DNA of 64,000 nucleotides from Stigmatella aurantiaca DW4/3-1. GTDB taxonomy: Bacteria; Myxococcota; Myxococcia; Myxococcales; Myxococcaceae. Shown here one piece after another: positions 11,748 through 20,412 of the stretch (positions are counted from its first letter, which is position 1; each line of letters begins with the position of its first letter). The notes beneath the pieces were generated by a model that worked only from the letters and a program-made list of their open reading frames with translations, made no database searches and was not told the origin of the DNA. The stretch lies in NCBI RefSeq assembly GCF_000165485.1, contig NC_014623.1, positions 3,181,501 to 3,245,500 of the forward strand, written 5' to 3'. A program made the translations under genes and the position numbers.

Positions 11748-12076
11748 GAGGCACCTCGCTTCTTCCGGGACACGCGCGCGGACGCTTCCGGCGCGGGGAG
11801 GAGGGATGGAGAGGACGGTGGGGCGGAGGGGGCTTGCCGCTTCAGGGCGACTTCGCCCCGGCGAATGGCAGCCGCCACCGCAGGCACACAGAGCGCGGCT
11901 TCGGGCACGTCCTCCAGCGTGACGCCCGTGGCCAGAGTGAGGGAGGAGGGCAGTCGCCTGCCGCCACGGCCTGGCTGCATGCCGCAGGCGCACGTGCCGC
12001 GCGCCAGGCAGTACGACTCATGAGGCAGAACGAAGGTGACGAGCCTGCCCAGGGTATTGGTGAGGGTGACACTCAT
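11744..12076 (-). CDS. Uncharacterised tail-operon protein with CxCxC segment
   Basis: 110 residues from an ATG at 12076 (ATGA overlap with the previous stop), ending in GTGA overlap with the sheath gene, so both ends are supported by coupling. It opens MSVTLTNTLGRLVTFVLPHE and has a cysteine-rich turn, YCLARGTCACGMQPGRGG. A helical part with GVTLEDVPEAALCVPAVAAA follows, and the C-terminus is basic and Pro/Ser-rich. I recognise no family. Its place between the IPT/TIG protein and the sheath suggests a neck or tail-terminator role, which is inference only. Confidence 0.65.
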   Translation of the reverse strand: MSVTLTNTLGRLVTFVLPHESYCLARGTCACGMQPGRGGRRLPSSLTLATGVTLEDVPEAALCVPAVAAAIRRGEVALKRQAPSAPPSSPSLLPAPEASARVSRKKRGAS

Positions 12077-12975
12077 GAGGTGCCTCCGGAGAGAGAGTCC
12101 GTTTCGAGTTGGGCTTCGGAGACGGCCTTGCCGAGGTCGAAGGGCAGGCCCTCGTCGACGTCGAAGCCGCGCACGAGGAATCCCCACGTGAAGGCCCGCA
12201 CGTCGTCGCGGCTGCCGAGCTGCGTGCGCGCCTCGCCGTCCGCGTCCATCTCCCAGCGGACGGTGCCGAGTGAGGCGTCCTCCGCGTCCCTTGGCATGGA
12301 GAGCCACCGGTTGCGGTTGAGGAAGGTGGCCACGGCGGCCATGAGGTTGAAGAGTTCGGCGGTGCGCGCGGAGGCCACCGTGAGGGTGAAGGCCAAGTCC
12401 ACCGTGTACGCAGGGCGCCTGCGCACCAGCTCCGCGCCGGAGGGGCCCTGCACAACGTCCTCGTGCAACACGTTGGTGGAGTAGCGACGACTCTCGCGCA
12501 GTGTGGGGCCTGACAGCACCACGGAGGGCAGCGAGGCCATGGCGATGACGTTGAGTCCGTCCGCCACCGTGTCGTCGTAGTCGACGGAGACGCTGGCGCT
12601 GACGTTGGCCACCACCTGGCGCTTCAGCTCGCGCAGCAAGGTGCGCACGAGGCGGGTGAGCGCCGCTTCCTTCGCGACGCGCGGGCGCAGGTAGCGGTAT
12701 GCCCCTGGAAGGGCAGCGGCCTCGCCTGGAACGGGGCGTCCGTCCGCGGAGAGGTTGTGCAGCTCCACGTCGACGAGCGCCACTGCGTGGGGCGGCGTCC
12801 GGACGTCCGCGAAGTGGGTGCCCGACTCCACACGAAGCGACAGCACTTCGGCGGGCGCTCCTCCCAGGAGCACAGCCACCCGCGCGGCGAAGCCCGTCCC
12901 GGCGAGGCGGAGAATGTCTCCGCCGCTGGTCGGGCCCGAGGAGGGCGTCACGGAGGTGAGGGAGGGGACGGCCAT
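12073..12975 (-). CDS. IPT/TIG-domain neck or tail protein
   Basis: 300 residues from an ATG at 12975 that overlaps the upstream TAA. The first 85 residues form an IPT/TIG immunoglobulin-like domain: TSVTPSSGPTSGGDILRLAG, then GTGFAARVAVLLGGAPAEVL. Such domains decorate phage virions and bind carbohydrate or host surfaces. The rest resembles phage structural proteins made before the sheath (VSVDYDDTVADGLNVIAMAS; WEMDADGEARTQLGSRDDVR) and may be the tail completion part. A surface Ig domain fused to a neck-type protein is the most likely reading. Confidence 0.7.
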   Translation of the reverse strand: MAVPSLTSVTPSSGPTSGGDILRLAGTGFAARVAVLLGGAPAEVLSLRVESGTHFADVRTPPHAVALVDVELHNLSADGRPVPGEAAALPGAYRYLRPRVAKEAALTRLVRTLLRELKRQVVANVSASVSVDYDDTVADGLNVIAMASLPSVVLSGPTLRESRRYSTNVLHEDVVQGPSGAELVRRRPAYTVDLAFTLTVASARTAELFNLMAAVATFLNRNRWLSMPRDAEDASLGTVRWEMDADGEARTQLGSRDDVRAFTWGFLVRGFDVDEGLPFDLGKAVSEAQLETDSLSGGTS

Positions 12976-13577
12976 TACCCGGGCCCTCCGAGGCCCAGCT
13001 CCTTCGCCACGCGCGCCAGGAAGCGTCGGCTGGCGCCCTGGCGAAAGCGTGCGAAGGCCGGCCGGAGGAAGGGCCGCGCGGGCGTCTGCGTCACGATGAC
13101 GCCGCGCCCGCCGCCGCTGCGCGACTGGCCGGCCAGGCCGGCCTGGCGCAGCAGCGCGAAGAGAAAGCGCCGCATCTTCGGCGTCATGGGGATGACGACG
13201 GGAGGCCCCCCGTACTCCTGGAGCTGCGCCACGTCGACGAGGGACTCGCCGTCCGGACTCTTCGCGGTGCGTGACACACCGATGAAGGCCTCGTCGCCCT
13301 CCACGACGACGGAGATGGAATTGCGCAGCGCCGCGGAGACGAGGAGGGCCTTCGTCCCGTTGAAACCAGCGAGCTGTCGCGCCGCCAGGGTGAGGGGTGA
13401 AGGAGGGCGGATGGGCTCACCACCAGGCGCCTGCTGGGTGAGGCCCTGCACCACCTCCTTGCGCAGGGCGTGCGCCTCCTGGCGCAGGGCCGTCTGCATC
13501 GCCCCTTCAAGGCGCGACGAGCCCGCCGCCAGCAGTTGGCGGGCCCGTGCCCAGTCTCCGGTGCGCGAGACGGCCAT
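12975..13577 (-). CDS. Phage virion morphogenesis / HK97 gp10-like protein
   Basis: 200 residues from an ATG at 13577 ([20 protein letters not shown]). The N-terminal half is helical with [20 protein letters not shown]. Then come [33 protein letters not shown] and the C-terminal [20 protein letters not shown], the usual layout of head-tail joining proteins of the virion morphogenesis/gp10 type. It probably completes the tail end for docking with the head. It is separated by only a few bases from its neighbours. Confidence 0.72.
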   Translation of the reverse strand: MAVSRTGDWARARQLLAAGSSRLEGAMQTALRQEAHALRKEVVQGLTQQAPGGEPIRPPSPLTLAARQLAGFNGTKALLVSAALRNSISVVVEGDEAFIGVSRTAKSPDGESLVDVAQLQEYGGPPVVIPMTPKMRRFLFALLRQAGLAGQSRSGGGRGVIVTQTPARPFLRPAFARFRQGASRRFLARVAKELGLGGPG

Positions 13578-13584
13578 GGGCGTC

Positions 13585-14226
13585 TCAGCCTTTCTTCGCC
13601 CGCAGGTGGGGGACGTGCGAGTTGAGCCACTCGAGGGCCACGTGGGTGGCCTCACTCACCACCGCGCCGTGGCGGACGGACACGGAGGTGAGGGCCAGGG
13701 TGTGCGCGGCGACTTCCACATCCTCCGGCCGGCAGCCGTAGTGCTTGAGGCCCTCGGCCATGGGGCGCACGGCGGGCAGGGTGCCGTAGCGCCAGTAGTG
13801 CAGCTCCAGGTTGCAGGTGTACGCCTCGGCCTCGTACTTGGCCCGAGCGGCGGGGCTGGTGAGGTAGGCCAGCTCGTAGCTGGGCCCCTCCTCGTCATGC
13901 TGGACGACGTGCTGGTGCTCGTGGACGCACACCACCACCTGGGCCCACAAGTCCCAGCCCCCCTTCGGCACGCCCACCTCGAAGGGCAGGTAGAGGGTGC
14001 GGCCCACGGTGGTGGCGTAGCGCTCGAGGAAGCGCTGCCTGTCGAGGATGCCCATGCGCTGCAGGGCCTCGGCCGCCAACTGCATTTCGAGGGAGTCGGC
14101 CTTGTTGGCCGTCTTGGTGCGGAAGCGCTCCTGCATGTACTTCCAGAAGGCCCACACCTCCGCGGGCTGGATGTCGCGCTGGAAGAGGCCGCCCACGCCG
14201 GGGAGGGACTGGAGGTACCCCTTCAC
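13585..14226 (-). CDS. Uncharacterised protein with HExxH-type motif
   Basis: 213 residues from an ATG at 14226 (ATGA overlap with the lipoprotein gene). The centre carries [20 protein letters not shown], an HExxH zinc-peptidase-like motif on a hydrophobic strand, followed by [20 protein letters not shown], where the Glu residues could be the third ligand. The rest is helical. A zinc hydrolase embedded in the structural genes could act on the envelope at entry or during virion maturation; both are guesses. No catalytic family is claimed. Confidence 0.55.
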   Translation of the reverse strand: MKGYLQSLPGVGGLFQRDIQPAEVWAFWKYMQERFRTKTANKADSLEMQLAAEALQRMGILDRQRFLERYATTVGRTLYLPFEVGVPKGGWDLWAQVVVCVHEHQHVVQHDEEGPSYELAYLTSPAARAKYEAEAYTCNLELHYWRYGTLPAVRPMAEGLKHYGCRPEDVEVAAHTLALTSVSVRHGAVVSEATHVALEWLNSHVPHLRAKKG

Positions 14227-14531
14227 AGGACACCGCCTTCCTCGGCGCCCGCGTCCACGGTGCCGGCGTCAAAGGTGCCCTCGTCCACGGTGATGGGCAG
14301 GCAGGTGTGACCGGAGACGCCCTCCTCGTTGACGTAGGTGCAGGTGAAGGCCGCGCTGCTGTGCTCGCTGACCGCGTCGCAGTCGGCGAGCACCTGCCAG
14401 TTGCCGTCGCCGTTGCAGATTTCGGCGACGTTGCCGGCGCAGCGCGTGGACACCGGCGCGCAGCCGTCCGGCGCGCGGCAGCGGGTGAGGAGGGCGGTGG
14501 CGAGAAGGGAGGTGAGCAGAAGTGTTTTCAC
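14223..14531 (-). CDS. Predicted small cysteine-rich lipoprotein
   Basis: 102 residues. A lipoprotein-type signal (MKTLLLTSLLATALLTRC, candidate lipidated Cys at 18) is followed by a Cys-rich domain: DGCAPVSTRCAGNVAEICNG, DCDAVSEHSSAAFTCTY, SGHTCLPI. The even number of cysteines suggests disulfides outside the cytoplasm. The C-terminus is acidic. Similar Cys-rich outer proteins occur in myxobacteria. Lying between two structural phage genes with ATGA overlaps, it is probably expressed late and could modify the envelope of the lysogen or dying host, or serve superinfection exclusion. That role is inference. Confidence 0.65.
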   Translation of the reverse strand: MKTLLLTSLLATALLTRCRAPDGCAPVSTRCAGNVAEICNGDGNWQVLADCDAVSEHSSAAFTCTYVNEEGVSGHTCLPITVDEGTFDAGTVDAGAEEGGVL

Positions 14532-15052
14532 GTGAGTCCTCGGGCTTGGGGCCTGTCGTTGAAGGTGACGAGAAGGAGGTTTCGGCGAGGTCTCCGGCGG
14601 TGGAGGCCGAAGCCGATGGGGCGCGCCTCCGTCACGTACAGCCCGGGGGGCGTCCTCACGGCCTGCACGAGGGCGCCCGCGACGTCGTAGAGGGCGCCCA
14701 GCCTGTCGCTGGGGCGAATGAGGGCGTCGCCCGTGGCCGCGTCGACGATGCCGAGGCGCTCCAAGTCGCGGAAGTGGAAGACGAGTTCGAAGCTCGTCCT
14801 GGGGCTGTTGCCGGAAGGAGTCATGCGCAATGACTCAAAGGCATCCGGCTCCACCTGGCAGGGGACACGCACGGGCGGAAATTCACGACGGTAGGCTTCG
14901 GCCAGGCCGTCGTCGTCCGCGTCCTCGAGTACCGGCTCGCGGAAGTCCGCGTCGTACCCGCTGGCATGGAGGCCCGGGCCGGGGCCCGCCATGGTGGCGG
15001 TGTCCAAGCGGTGCAGCTCCGCGAGGAAGGGGAAGATGAGCCTGCCCCTCAT
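14528..15052 (-). CDS. Uncharacterised head-tail region protein
   Basis: 174 residues from an ATG at 15052 (ATGA overlap with the connector gene). The sequence begins MRGRLIFPFLAELHRLDTAT, contains an acidic stretch (FREPVLEDADDDGLAEAYRR), then FELVFHFRDLERLGIVD and a basic end. Long upstream open frame was rejected because it is arginine- and glycine-rich shadow sequence. By position it may be a neck or head-closure protein. No family was recognised. Confidence 0.6.
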   Translation of the reverse strand: MRGRLIFPFLAELHRLDTATMAGPGPGLHASGYDADFREPVLEDADDDGLAEAYRREFPPVRVPCQVEPDAFESLRMTPSGNSPRTSFELVFHFRDLERLGIVDAATGDALIRPSDRLGALYDVAGALVQAVRTPPGLYVTEARPIGFGLHRRRPRRNLLLVTFNDRPQARGLT

Positions 15053-15690
15053 CAGGCCGCTCCGGGCAAAGAGGGCTTCACGTAGGGGGCGAGGAGGGTG
15101 TCCACCTCCGGCTCCCCGGTGAGAGGCCGCACCGAGGGGCGGACACTGTCGAGGCGGTAGCTCTGCTCGCGCGTCCTCTCCTCCACCACCCGCCAGCGCG
15201 TGCGCTCCTCCAAGGAAGCCTCGTCCGCCAGCGGCGAGAGGCTGCGCAGGACGAGGAGCATGCAGGCCCGGCGGATGGCGGGCGGCGTGCGCCCCTCGGG
15301 CGTCCCGTCCGCTTCGGTGTAGCCCCAGCGGGCTCCCACCGTGACGCTGCCCTCGCCGCGCGGGAAGACACGCCCATGCCGAAAGGTGAGGCGGGGCCCG
15401 TCGAAGCCCGCGCCTACTGGAGCGCCCACCACCACCAAGCGCTCCTTGGAGAAGGACACGTCCGCCCCGTACAGCGCCAGGCGGTAGAGGCGGATGGGCG
15501 GCACCGGAAGCCAGAGGGACGGGGTGCCGCGACCGTCGAAGTGCAACGTCGCCGAGCGCGGCTCGAAGTGCCACCCCGTCACCTTGTCGATGGTGCGCGT
15601 CGCCTCTTCAAGGAGGACGGCCAGGCGGGTGTCGCCCGCCATGGCCGGTGTGACGCCCTCGGCGCGCATGTCGGCCACCGTGGCGTACAC
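15052..15690 (-). CDS. Head-tail connector (adaptor) protein
   Basis: 212 residues from a GTG at 15690. The beginning, MYATVADMRAEGVTPAMAGD, followed by EATRTIDKVTGWHFEPRSAT and a beta-rich centre, matches the gp6/HK97-type head-tail adaptor pattern. Members typically start with an N-terminal helix pair and the TGW/F motif. They form the ring under the portal that leads DNA into the tail. The gene lies between the capsid-adjacent small gene and the neck genes, as expected. Confidence 0.7.
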   Translation of the reverse strand: MYATVADMRAEGVTPAMAGDTRLAVLLEEATRTIDKVTGWHFEPRSATLHFDGRGTPSLWLPVPPIRLYRLALYGADVSFSKERLVVVGAPVGAGFDGPRLTFRHGRVFPRGEGSVTVGARWGYTEADGTPEGRTPPAIRRACMLLVLRSLSPLADEASLEERTRWRVVEERTREQSYRLDSVRPSVRPLTGEPEVDTLLAPYVKPSLPGAA

Positions 15691-15691
15691 G

Positions 15692-16069
15692 TCAGTCCTT
15701 CTCTCGCTTGGCGCGACGCGTGTCCTTCTCCTCGCTGGCCTTCGGGAGGTCCTCCGTCGTCAGCGTGCCGCCGGGCCGCGCCGCACTCAGCTTCAGCTCG
15801 TCGCTGGCGTTGCGCTTCACCTTGGCCTCATCGGCTTCGGCCGCGTCGATGGCCTTCGCTTCGGCGTCCGTGCTCACGTCGAAGGCGAGCGGCGAGTAGG
15901 CGTCGCCGGGCAACTGGCGCACCGTGCGCAGGTAGTCGGCCACCGGCTTCTCCACCCGGTACCACCCGCGTTCCTCTTGAAACTTGATGCCGGCATACGT
16001 GTAGCGCCGCAGCACGTGGCCCCGGCGCGCGTCGTAGGCCTTCAGTCGGACGAGATAGGTGTTGTCCAT
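15692..16069 (-). CDS. Small uncharacterised head protein
   Basis: 125 residues from the ATG at 16069 ([20 protein letters not shown]). The first half is beta-like and ends in [20 protein letters not shown]. The second half is strongly charged with a basic end (RRAKREKD). It follows the capsid gene by about ten bases. A head-completion or capsid-stabilising part is possible but not shown. I do not recognise the family. Confidence 0.6.
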   Translation of the reverse strand: MDNTYLVRLKAYDARRGHVLRRYTYAGIKFQEERGWYRVEKPVADYLRTVRQLPGDAYSPLAFDVSTDAEAKAIDAAEADEAKVKRNASDELKLSAARPGGTLTTEDLPKASEEKDTRRAKREKD

Positions 16070-16080
16070 GGTGGTGGGCC

Positions 16081-17021
16081 TCACAACTGCACGTTGATGG
16101 CCTTGGCCGTGCCGGACTCCTCGGCGAACTTCGCGTCGAACCTCAGCGTGGCCACCACCTTCAGCGTGCCCTCGGAGATGTCCCGCGCAGACTCGATGCG
16201 AATCTGCCGCCAGATGCCGACGTGGATGTTCTTCGGGTTGCACAGCAACACCGCGGTGCGGTCATTCGTCGCGCCGAGGTTCTCGGGCCACAGCGGGATG
16301 GGGCGCAGCGGGACGCCCGAGTAGAGGACCGGCGCGTCGCCCTCGAGGAACTTGTCGCCGACAGCCGTGGCCCTCTCCGCCAGCGTGCTGCGGTAGTCCA
16401 GGTCCGCGTCGACGCTGGTAAGAGGAACCCCATGCTGCTCTTGTCGCGCAGGTGCTCCGAGGGCAGCGACTTGAGCAGGTCGCCGAGGACGTCCTTGGAG
16501 ATGGGCGCGCCGGCCGCGTCCACGACGTTGCTGGTGGCCTGCTTCAGCACGCCGTCCAGCGTGGCGAGGAAGGGGTCGGCGGAGGCAGTGTCCCCGTTGA
16601 CGAGGATCTCCTCCATGTCGCGGGAGATGGCGTCCGCCATCATCTCCATGAGCGTCTGCCGCAGCTCGCCGCGCTCGATGCTGTCTTCGAGCACTTCGTC
16701 GCTGAGCCTGACTTCGCCCTTGAAGAGCTTGGCGTCCAGCTCCACCTGGGAGAGGTCCGGCTTCACGCGCTGGGCCGCGGGGACGGCGGTGGCCTCCTGA
16801 CCGGGACGGAGGATGCGGCTGCCGAACTTCAGCTTGGAGAACTGCTGCTTGGGCGCCGCCATGGGGACGACGGTGCACTGCTGCAGCAGGACGGACTGCT
16901 TGATGAGCAGGCGCATGAACTTCTGCGCCTGGGCGGGCTGGAGGATGCCGCCGCCGGCCGTGAGGTCGGCGAGGGCGAGGTCCGCCTTGGCCAAGAGGGT
17001 GCTGTTGTCGAGACGGCTCAT
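16081..17021 (-). pseudogene. Major capsid protein, disrupted by a one-base frameshift
   Basis: The coding region runs from an ATG at 17021 ([20 protein letters not shown]) to a stop at 16081. It spans 941 bases, one short of a whole number of codons. Both parts are clearly capsid-like: LNPAQ-type start region, [20 protein letters not shown] and [20 protein letters not shown] in the first frame; [40 protein letters not shown] and the coat end in the second. The switch lies near 16420, where the first frame would read the rare leucine codon TTA. One missing base (real or a sequencing error) explains it; the restored protein would be 313 residues. If real, this prophage cannot make full coat protein. 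Confidence 0.8.
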
Positions 17022-17067
17022 GGGAATTCCTTCGGCGTTGAGGCTTCCTGGTGGCGGGTGGGGACGT

Positions 17068-17751
17068 TCATCCGACGTCGTGGAAGGAGAGGGCCTTGTC
17101 GACGCTCTCCCGGTTGAGGGGCTTGTTGAGGTCGAGCGGCCAGCCAACGTCCTCGACGGTGGGCTTGGGCGGACGCTCCGCGGGGGCGCTGCTGTTGGGC
17201 AGGCCGAACTGCTTCTCCACGCGGCCCAGGCGCTGGTGCTGCTCCTTCACACTGCCCTCCAGCGCACGGACGGCGTCGGTGAGCTTCGTCAGGCCTTCCA
17301 TGACGCCGGAGGCGTCGGGGCTCGGTGCGGGCGGAGCCGGCGCGGCGTTGGCGGCCTTGGCGCGCGCCTCGACGTCCTCCTCGTCCTCGGAGTCGTCTTC
17401 GTCCTCTTCCAGTGCGTCGGCGAGCGCGCGCAGGTGCTGGGCCACCTCCACCACGCGCACGCCGTCGATGCCGTCCGTGGACGTCAGCGCTTCGACGAGG
17501 GCCGTGACTGCCTCAAGGGCCTGCTGGGCGGAGGCGAGGACGGTGTCCTCGGCCTTGGAGGTGTCCGAGGTGGTGGGGCTGGCGCCCTCGGCCGGCGTGG
17601 AGTCCTGGGGAGCGTCGTGCATGGTGTCTCCGTCTCGCTTCACGAGGAGGAAGCGATGCTTGTTGGCGGCCCTGTCCACGAGGGACACCTCCTCCACCAC
17701 CATGTCGACGAGGCGGTGGACGGGCGCGGAGCCTTGGGTGGTGCTCGTCAT
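17068..17751 (-). CDS. Scaffold-like protein with XkdF-associated N-terminus
   Basis: 227 residues from an ATG at 17751, overlapping the stop of the fusion gene. The start ([20 protein letters not shown], then [10 protein letters not shown]) is the segment commonly found in proteins encoded beside XkdF-type proteases. The middle is acidic and coiled ([20 protein letters not shown]), then [16 protein letters not shown], as in scaffolds. The C-terminus holds [10 protein letters not shown], also seen as VWPRDLNLP in the small gene at 19093-19278. It is likely the internal scaffold, cut and expelled during head maturation. Confidence 0.68.
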   Translation of the reverse strand: MTSTTQGSAPVHRLVDMVVEEVSLVDRAANKHRFLLVKRDGDTMHDAPQDSTPAEGASPTTSDTSKAEDTVLASAQQALEAVTALVEALTSTDGIDGVRVVEVAQHLRALADALEEDEDDSEDEEDVEARAKAANAAPAPPAPSPDASGVMEGLTKLTDAVRALEGSVKEQHQRLGRVEKQFGLPNSSAPAERPPKPTVEDVGWPLDLNKPLNRESVDKALSFHDVG

Positions 17752-19100
17752 GCGGCCTCCGGATGGGAGTCAGCGGCAGGTGTGTCGGAAGGGGGTGTCT
17801 CGGTAGCGGGCGAGGCCTCGGGGAGGCGGCGCGCGGTGCCGCCAATGGAGAAGCCCGTCAGTTGCCCGTCCTTCACCCGGCCCCAGAGCTCGTCGGAGAG
17901 GACGCGCACGGCGAGAAGCCAGGTGCCCTTGCGCACCGGCACTTCGCCCAGGTTGAAGTCGACGGGGGCCAGGTAGCTCTCCAGCACCTTCACGTGCCCG
18001 TTGACGCGCATCTGGTGCATGAGCCCCAGGCCGCCGAACTCCTCCATGAAGCGATGTGCCGCCTGACGAATCTCCGCGGCGGAGTAGATGTCGCCCTGCG
18101 CGTCCACCGTCTCCGGCTCCAGGACGACGCCCAGGACGTACCGCTCGTCGTCGGGCTCGACGCCCTTGAGGAGCGGCTTCGTCGCGATGAAGGAGGCGGT
18201 GTCGGGCGACTCCTCCGGCTGCCAGTCGTCCACCGTGAAGTCCGGGCCGCCCTCCAGCGCCTTCGCGGCGGGCTGGTAGTTGGAGACGAGGAGCTGCGTC
18301 AGCACAGAGGAGCCGCCCACGCCGCGCATGGCGGCGATGGTGCGAGGCGTCCGGATGCGCTTCACCACGAAGCCGGAGCCCTTCAGCATCCCGGGCAACT
18401 TCCCCCGGATGCCATACGTCATGAGCCAGCGGCCCTTGAGCGACTTGAGGACGCCGTAGAAGCGCTCCTCGTCGAAGTCGCCCTCACCGACGTCGACGTT
18501 GTACCCAGGGTACGGCGGGTCGAGAAAGAGGACGGTGTCCTTCCCGTCGTACTTGCGGACCACCTTCTCGTAGTCGCCGCCGTACACCTTCACGCGCTTG
18601 AGGCGCGGGGCGTGCTGCTCGATGCGGGCGAGCGTCTTCGCCTCGACGCCCATGCCGTTGGGGCTGACGCTGCGACCGCGCAGCTTCCCGTAGGAGAAGT
18701 GCGTCAGGTAGAGGAAGCGGTGCAGGCGCTCCACGTCCCCCTTCGGCTTGGAGTCGAAGAGGCTCTTGAAGGTCTTCTCGTCGCCGACCCACGGCAGCTT
18801 CTTCAGCTTGGCGAGGCCCGCTGGCGTCAGCTTCTGGATGAGCCGGTACGCGTCGGCGATTTCGGGGTCCGCGTCGTTGATGGCCTCGACGTCCGAGGGG
18901 GCCTTCTCGAAGAGGACGGCGGCGCTGCCGGCGAAGGGCTCCACGTACGTCTTGTGCGCGGGCAGCATTGCCACCAGGCGCTTCGCCAGGCGCTTCTTGC
19001 CAGCAGGGCTGCCCCAGATGGTCTTCTCCACCGGCTCACCCTGGAGGGACTCCAGGACGTGCCGGGCCCGGGCGAGGGCTTTCGTGAGGGCGTCACCCAT
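17748..19100 (-). CDS. Fusion: DNA adenine methyltransferase (D12) + XkdF-type prohead protease
   Basis: 450 residues in one uninterrupted frame from an ATG at 19100. Residues 27-280 are a D12-class N6-adenine methyltransferase: [10 protein letters not shown] then [16 protein letters not shown] (SAM site, 52-67), [18 protein letters not shown] and the catalytic [10 protein letters not shown] (DPPY at 194-197). Residues 318-425 are an XkdF-like serine protease domain: [40 protein letters not shown] and [19 protein letters not shown], ending [10 protein letters not shown]. The gene lies exactly where the maturation protease is expected, just before scaffold and capsid. The fusion would place a methyltransferase inside the procapsid; what it methylates there is unknown. 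Confidence 0.9.
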   Translation of the reverse strand: MGDALTKALARARHVLESLQGEPVEKTIWGSPAGKKRLAKRLVAMLPAHKTYVEPFAGSAAVLFEKAPSDVEAINDADPEIADAYRLIQKLTPAGLAKLKKLPWVGDEKTFKSLFDSKPKGDVERLHRFLYLTHFSYGKLRGRSVSPNGMGVEAKTLARIEQHAPRLKRVKVYGGDYEKVVRKYDGKDTVLFLDPPYPGYNVDVGEGDFDEERFYGVLKSLKGRWLMTYGIRGKLPGMLKGSGFVVKRIRTPRTIAAMRGVGGSSVLTQLLVSNYQPAAKALEGGPDFTVDDWQPEESPDTASFIATKPLLKGVEPDDERYVLGVVLEPETVDAQGDIYSAAEIRQAAHRFMEEFGGLGLMHQMRVNGHVKVLESYLAPVDFNLGEVPVRKGTWLLAVRVLSDELWGRVKDGQLTGFSIGGTARRLPEASPATETPPSDTPAADSHPEAA

Positions 19101-19278
19101 CCTGGAGGCCCTCCGGGTCGAAGCCCCACGTCAGCTCTCCCGAGGTGGGGAGATTGAGGTCGCGAGGCCAGACGATGGGCGTCGCCTCGGCCTTGGCCGT
19201 GGAGGTCGACTCCTGCGTCGTCGTGCTGCCCTCCGGCGTCGGAGGTGAGGTGGTGGAGGGTGTCGAGGGTGCCTGCAT
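19093..19278 (-). CDS. Short leader protein of the capsid operon
   Basis: 61 residues from an ATG at 19278, preceded by GGAGACGAAACGCG and, 20 bases upstream, by promoter-like element B. The first half is Thr/Ser/Pro-rich and disordered. The second half has TPIVWPRDLNLPTSGELTWG, sharing the WPxDLNxP motif with the scaffold's C-terminus. It overlaps the methyltransferase-protease start. The shared motif suggests both peptides bind the same head protein. Otherwise unknown. Confidence 0.55.
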   Translation of the reverse strand: MQAPSTPSTTSPPTPEGSTTTQESTSTAKAEATPIVWPRDLNLPTSGELTWGFDPEGLQDG

Positions 19279-19298
19279 CGCGTTTCGTCTCCGAAAGA

Positions 19299-19331
19299 GA
19301 CAAAGGCCTGCGACGCGAAATCGGGGACATC
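19299..19331 (-). promoter_or_regulatory. 33-bp repeated promoter-like element, copy B
   Basis: Minus strand: GATGTCCCCGATTTCGCG, then TCGCAGGCCTTTGTC, ending 20 bases before the ATG of the capsid-operon leader gene and starting just before the stop of the minor head gene. Same length and box spacing as copies A and C. Its position between two gene blocks in an otherwise gap-free operon supports a promoter function. Confidence 0.65.
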
Positions 19332-19332
19332 A

Positions 19333-20412
19333 CTAAGTGACGGCGAGTGTCGTGGTGCGGCAGAGGCCGTGGTACGGCGGGAAGCCCACGCCGGCGTCCG
19401 CGAGCTGCCTGTCCGAAGCGAGGGTGCGGAACTCGCCGACGTCGTCTCGGGTGCCAGCGGCGGAGCGGAGCACTTCGGCCAAGCGCATCTCCTGGCTCCC
19501 TCGATTGACGTAGAGGAACGCGCGACCGGTGTCCGCGTCCAGGCGCTCGCGCACCCAAGGCAGCTCTTGCTTCACATCCTCCGGTCGCTCGAGCGACTCG
19601 ACGCGCTCGAAGCGCTGGAGGGCCTCGCCTACGGAGAATGTCTTTCCGTGGAGGAAGCGGCACGCCTGGGTGGTGGCCTCGTCGAGGACAGCCTCGATGC
19701 GGTAGCGGCGGATGCCGGCCTCGGCGTAGCTGCTCATCTGACTGAAGGAGCGTCCCTGTCCGATGAAGTGGCTTGCCACCACCTCCCAGTAGAAGGGGGC
19801 CCGCTCGATGAGTGCGCCGCGCGCGGCCCGCTCCAACGACTCGGCGATGTCGCTTCTCCCGAGGCCGGCCTCCAGCCCCTCCGCGACAAGGCGCCGAGCC
19901 TCCTCCCCGAAGGTGTCCAACCTGCGTCCGTACTCGTCCCGCACGAAGTTGCCCTGGGTGCGGACGATGTGTTGGGCCACGCGCCTGTCCACGGCGTTGA
20001 ATCGGGCGGCGATGGCGAGCCCCTGCTCCCGCCGGGCGTGGCTGCGGGTGGACGCCACCACCTCCTCGGCCGCGTCACCGAGGGGCGACTGGATGCGGGA
20101 CGGGATGACGGCTGTCTGCCGGCCGGCTGCCTCCAGGGCTTGGGCGACGAGACGCCTGCGCTGGGCCGCCGTCGTCGCCCTCCAGTCCACGTCGAGGATG
20201 GCCACCGCCTCTCTCATGGCATCCACGTCCGCGCGCCCGACGGCGCGGCGCAGGCGCGCGGCGAGCAGGGCCACGGCCCGGTCCATGCCCGCGGCGGTGC
20301 CAACGTCCAGGGCCTTGGCCACCGGCAGCCGCAGGACGTCTCCAAGGAGGGTGTCCGCCACCGCCCGCGCCTCGTGCAGAAGGAGGAGGCCATCAGCGGG
20401 AGCCGTGCACAT
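19333..20412 (-). CDS. Minor head / head morphogenesis protein (Mu gpF/SPP1 gp7 type)
   Basis: 359 residues. The central region has FNAVDRRVAQHIVRTQGNFV and RDEYGRRLDTFGEEARRLVA. A conserved module follows, with RYRIEAVLDEATTQACRFLH GKTF and, near the end, FPPYHGLCRTTTLAV. This order (helical N-terminus, D-x-x-T-x-x-C, C-terminal P-x-H-x-x-C-R) is the hallmark of Mu F-like minor head proteins. A few copies attach to the portal and go in with DNA. The D-T-C and H-C-R residues resemble a metal site. The start overlaps the end of the zinc-finger gene. Confidence 0.85.
   Translation of the reverse strand: MCTAPADGLLLLHEARAVADTLLGDVLRLPVAKALDVGTAAGMDRAVALLAARLRRAVGRADVDAMREAVAILDVDWRATTAAQRRRLVAQALEAAGRQTAVIPSRIQSPLGDAAEEVVASTRSHARREQGLAIAARFNAVDRRVAQHIVRTQGNFVRDEYGRRLDTFGEEARRLVAEGLEAGLGRSDIAESLERAARGALIERAPFYWEVVASHFIGQGRSFSQMSSYAEAGIRRYRIEAVLDEATTQACRFLHGKTFSVGEALQRFERVESLERPEDVKQELPWVRERLDADTGRAFLYVNRGSQEMRLAEVLRSAAGTRDDVGEFRTLASDRQLADAGVGFPPYHGLCRTTTLAVT

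Noticed and set aside
16400-16440. Programmed ribosomal frameshift in the capsid gene
   Set aside because: No slippery heptamer and no need for two products; a one-base deletion or sequencing error explains the data better.
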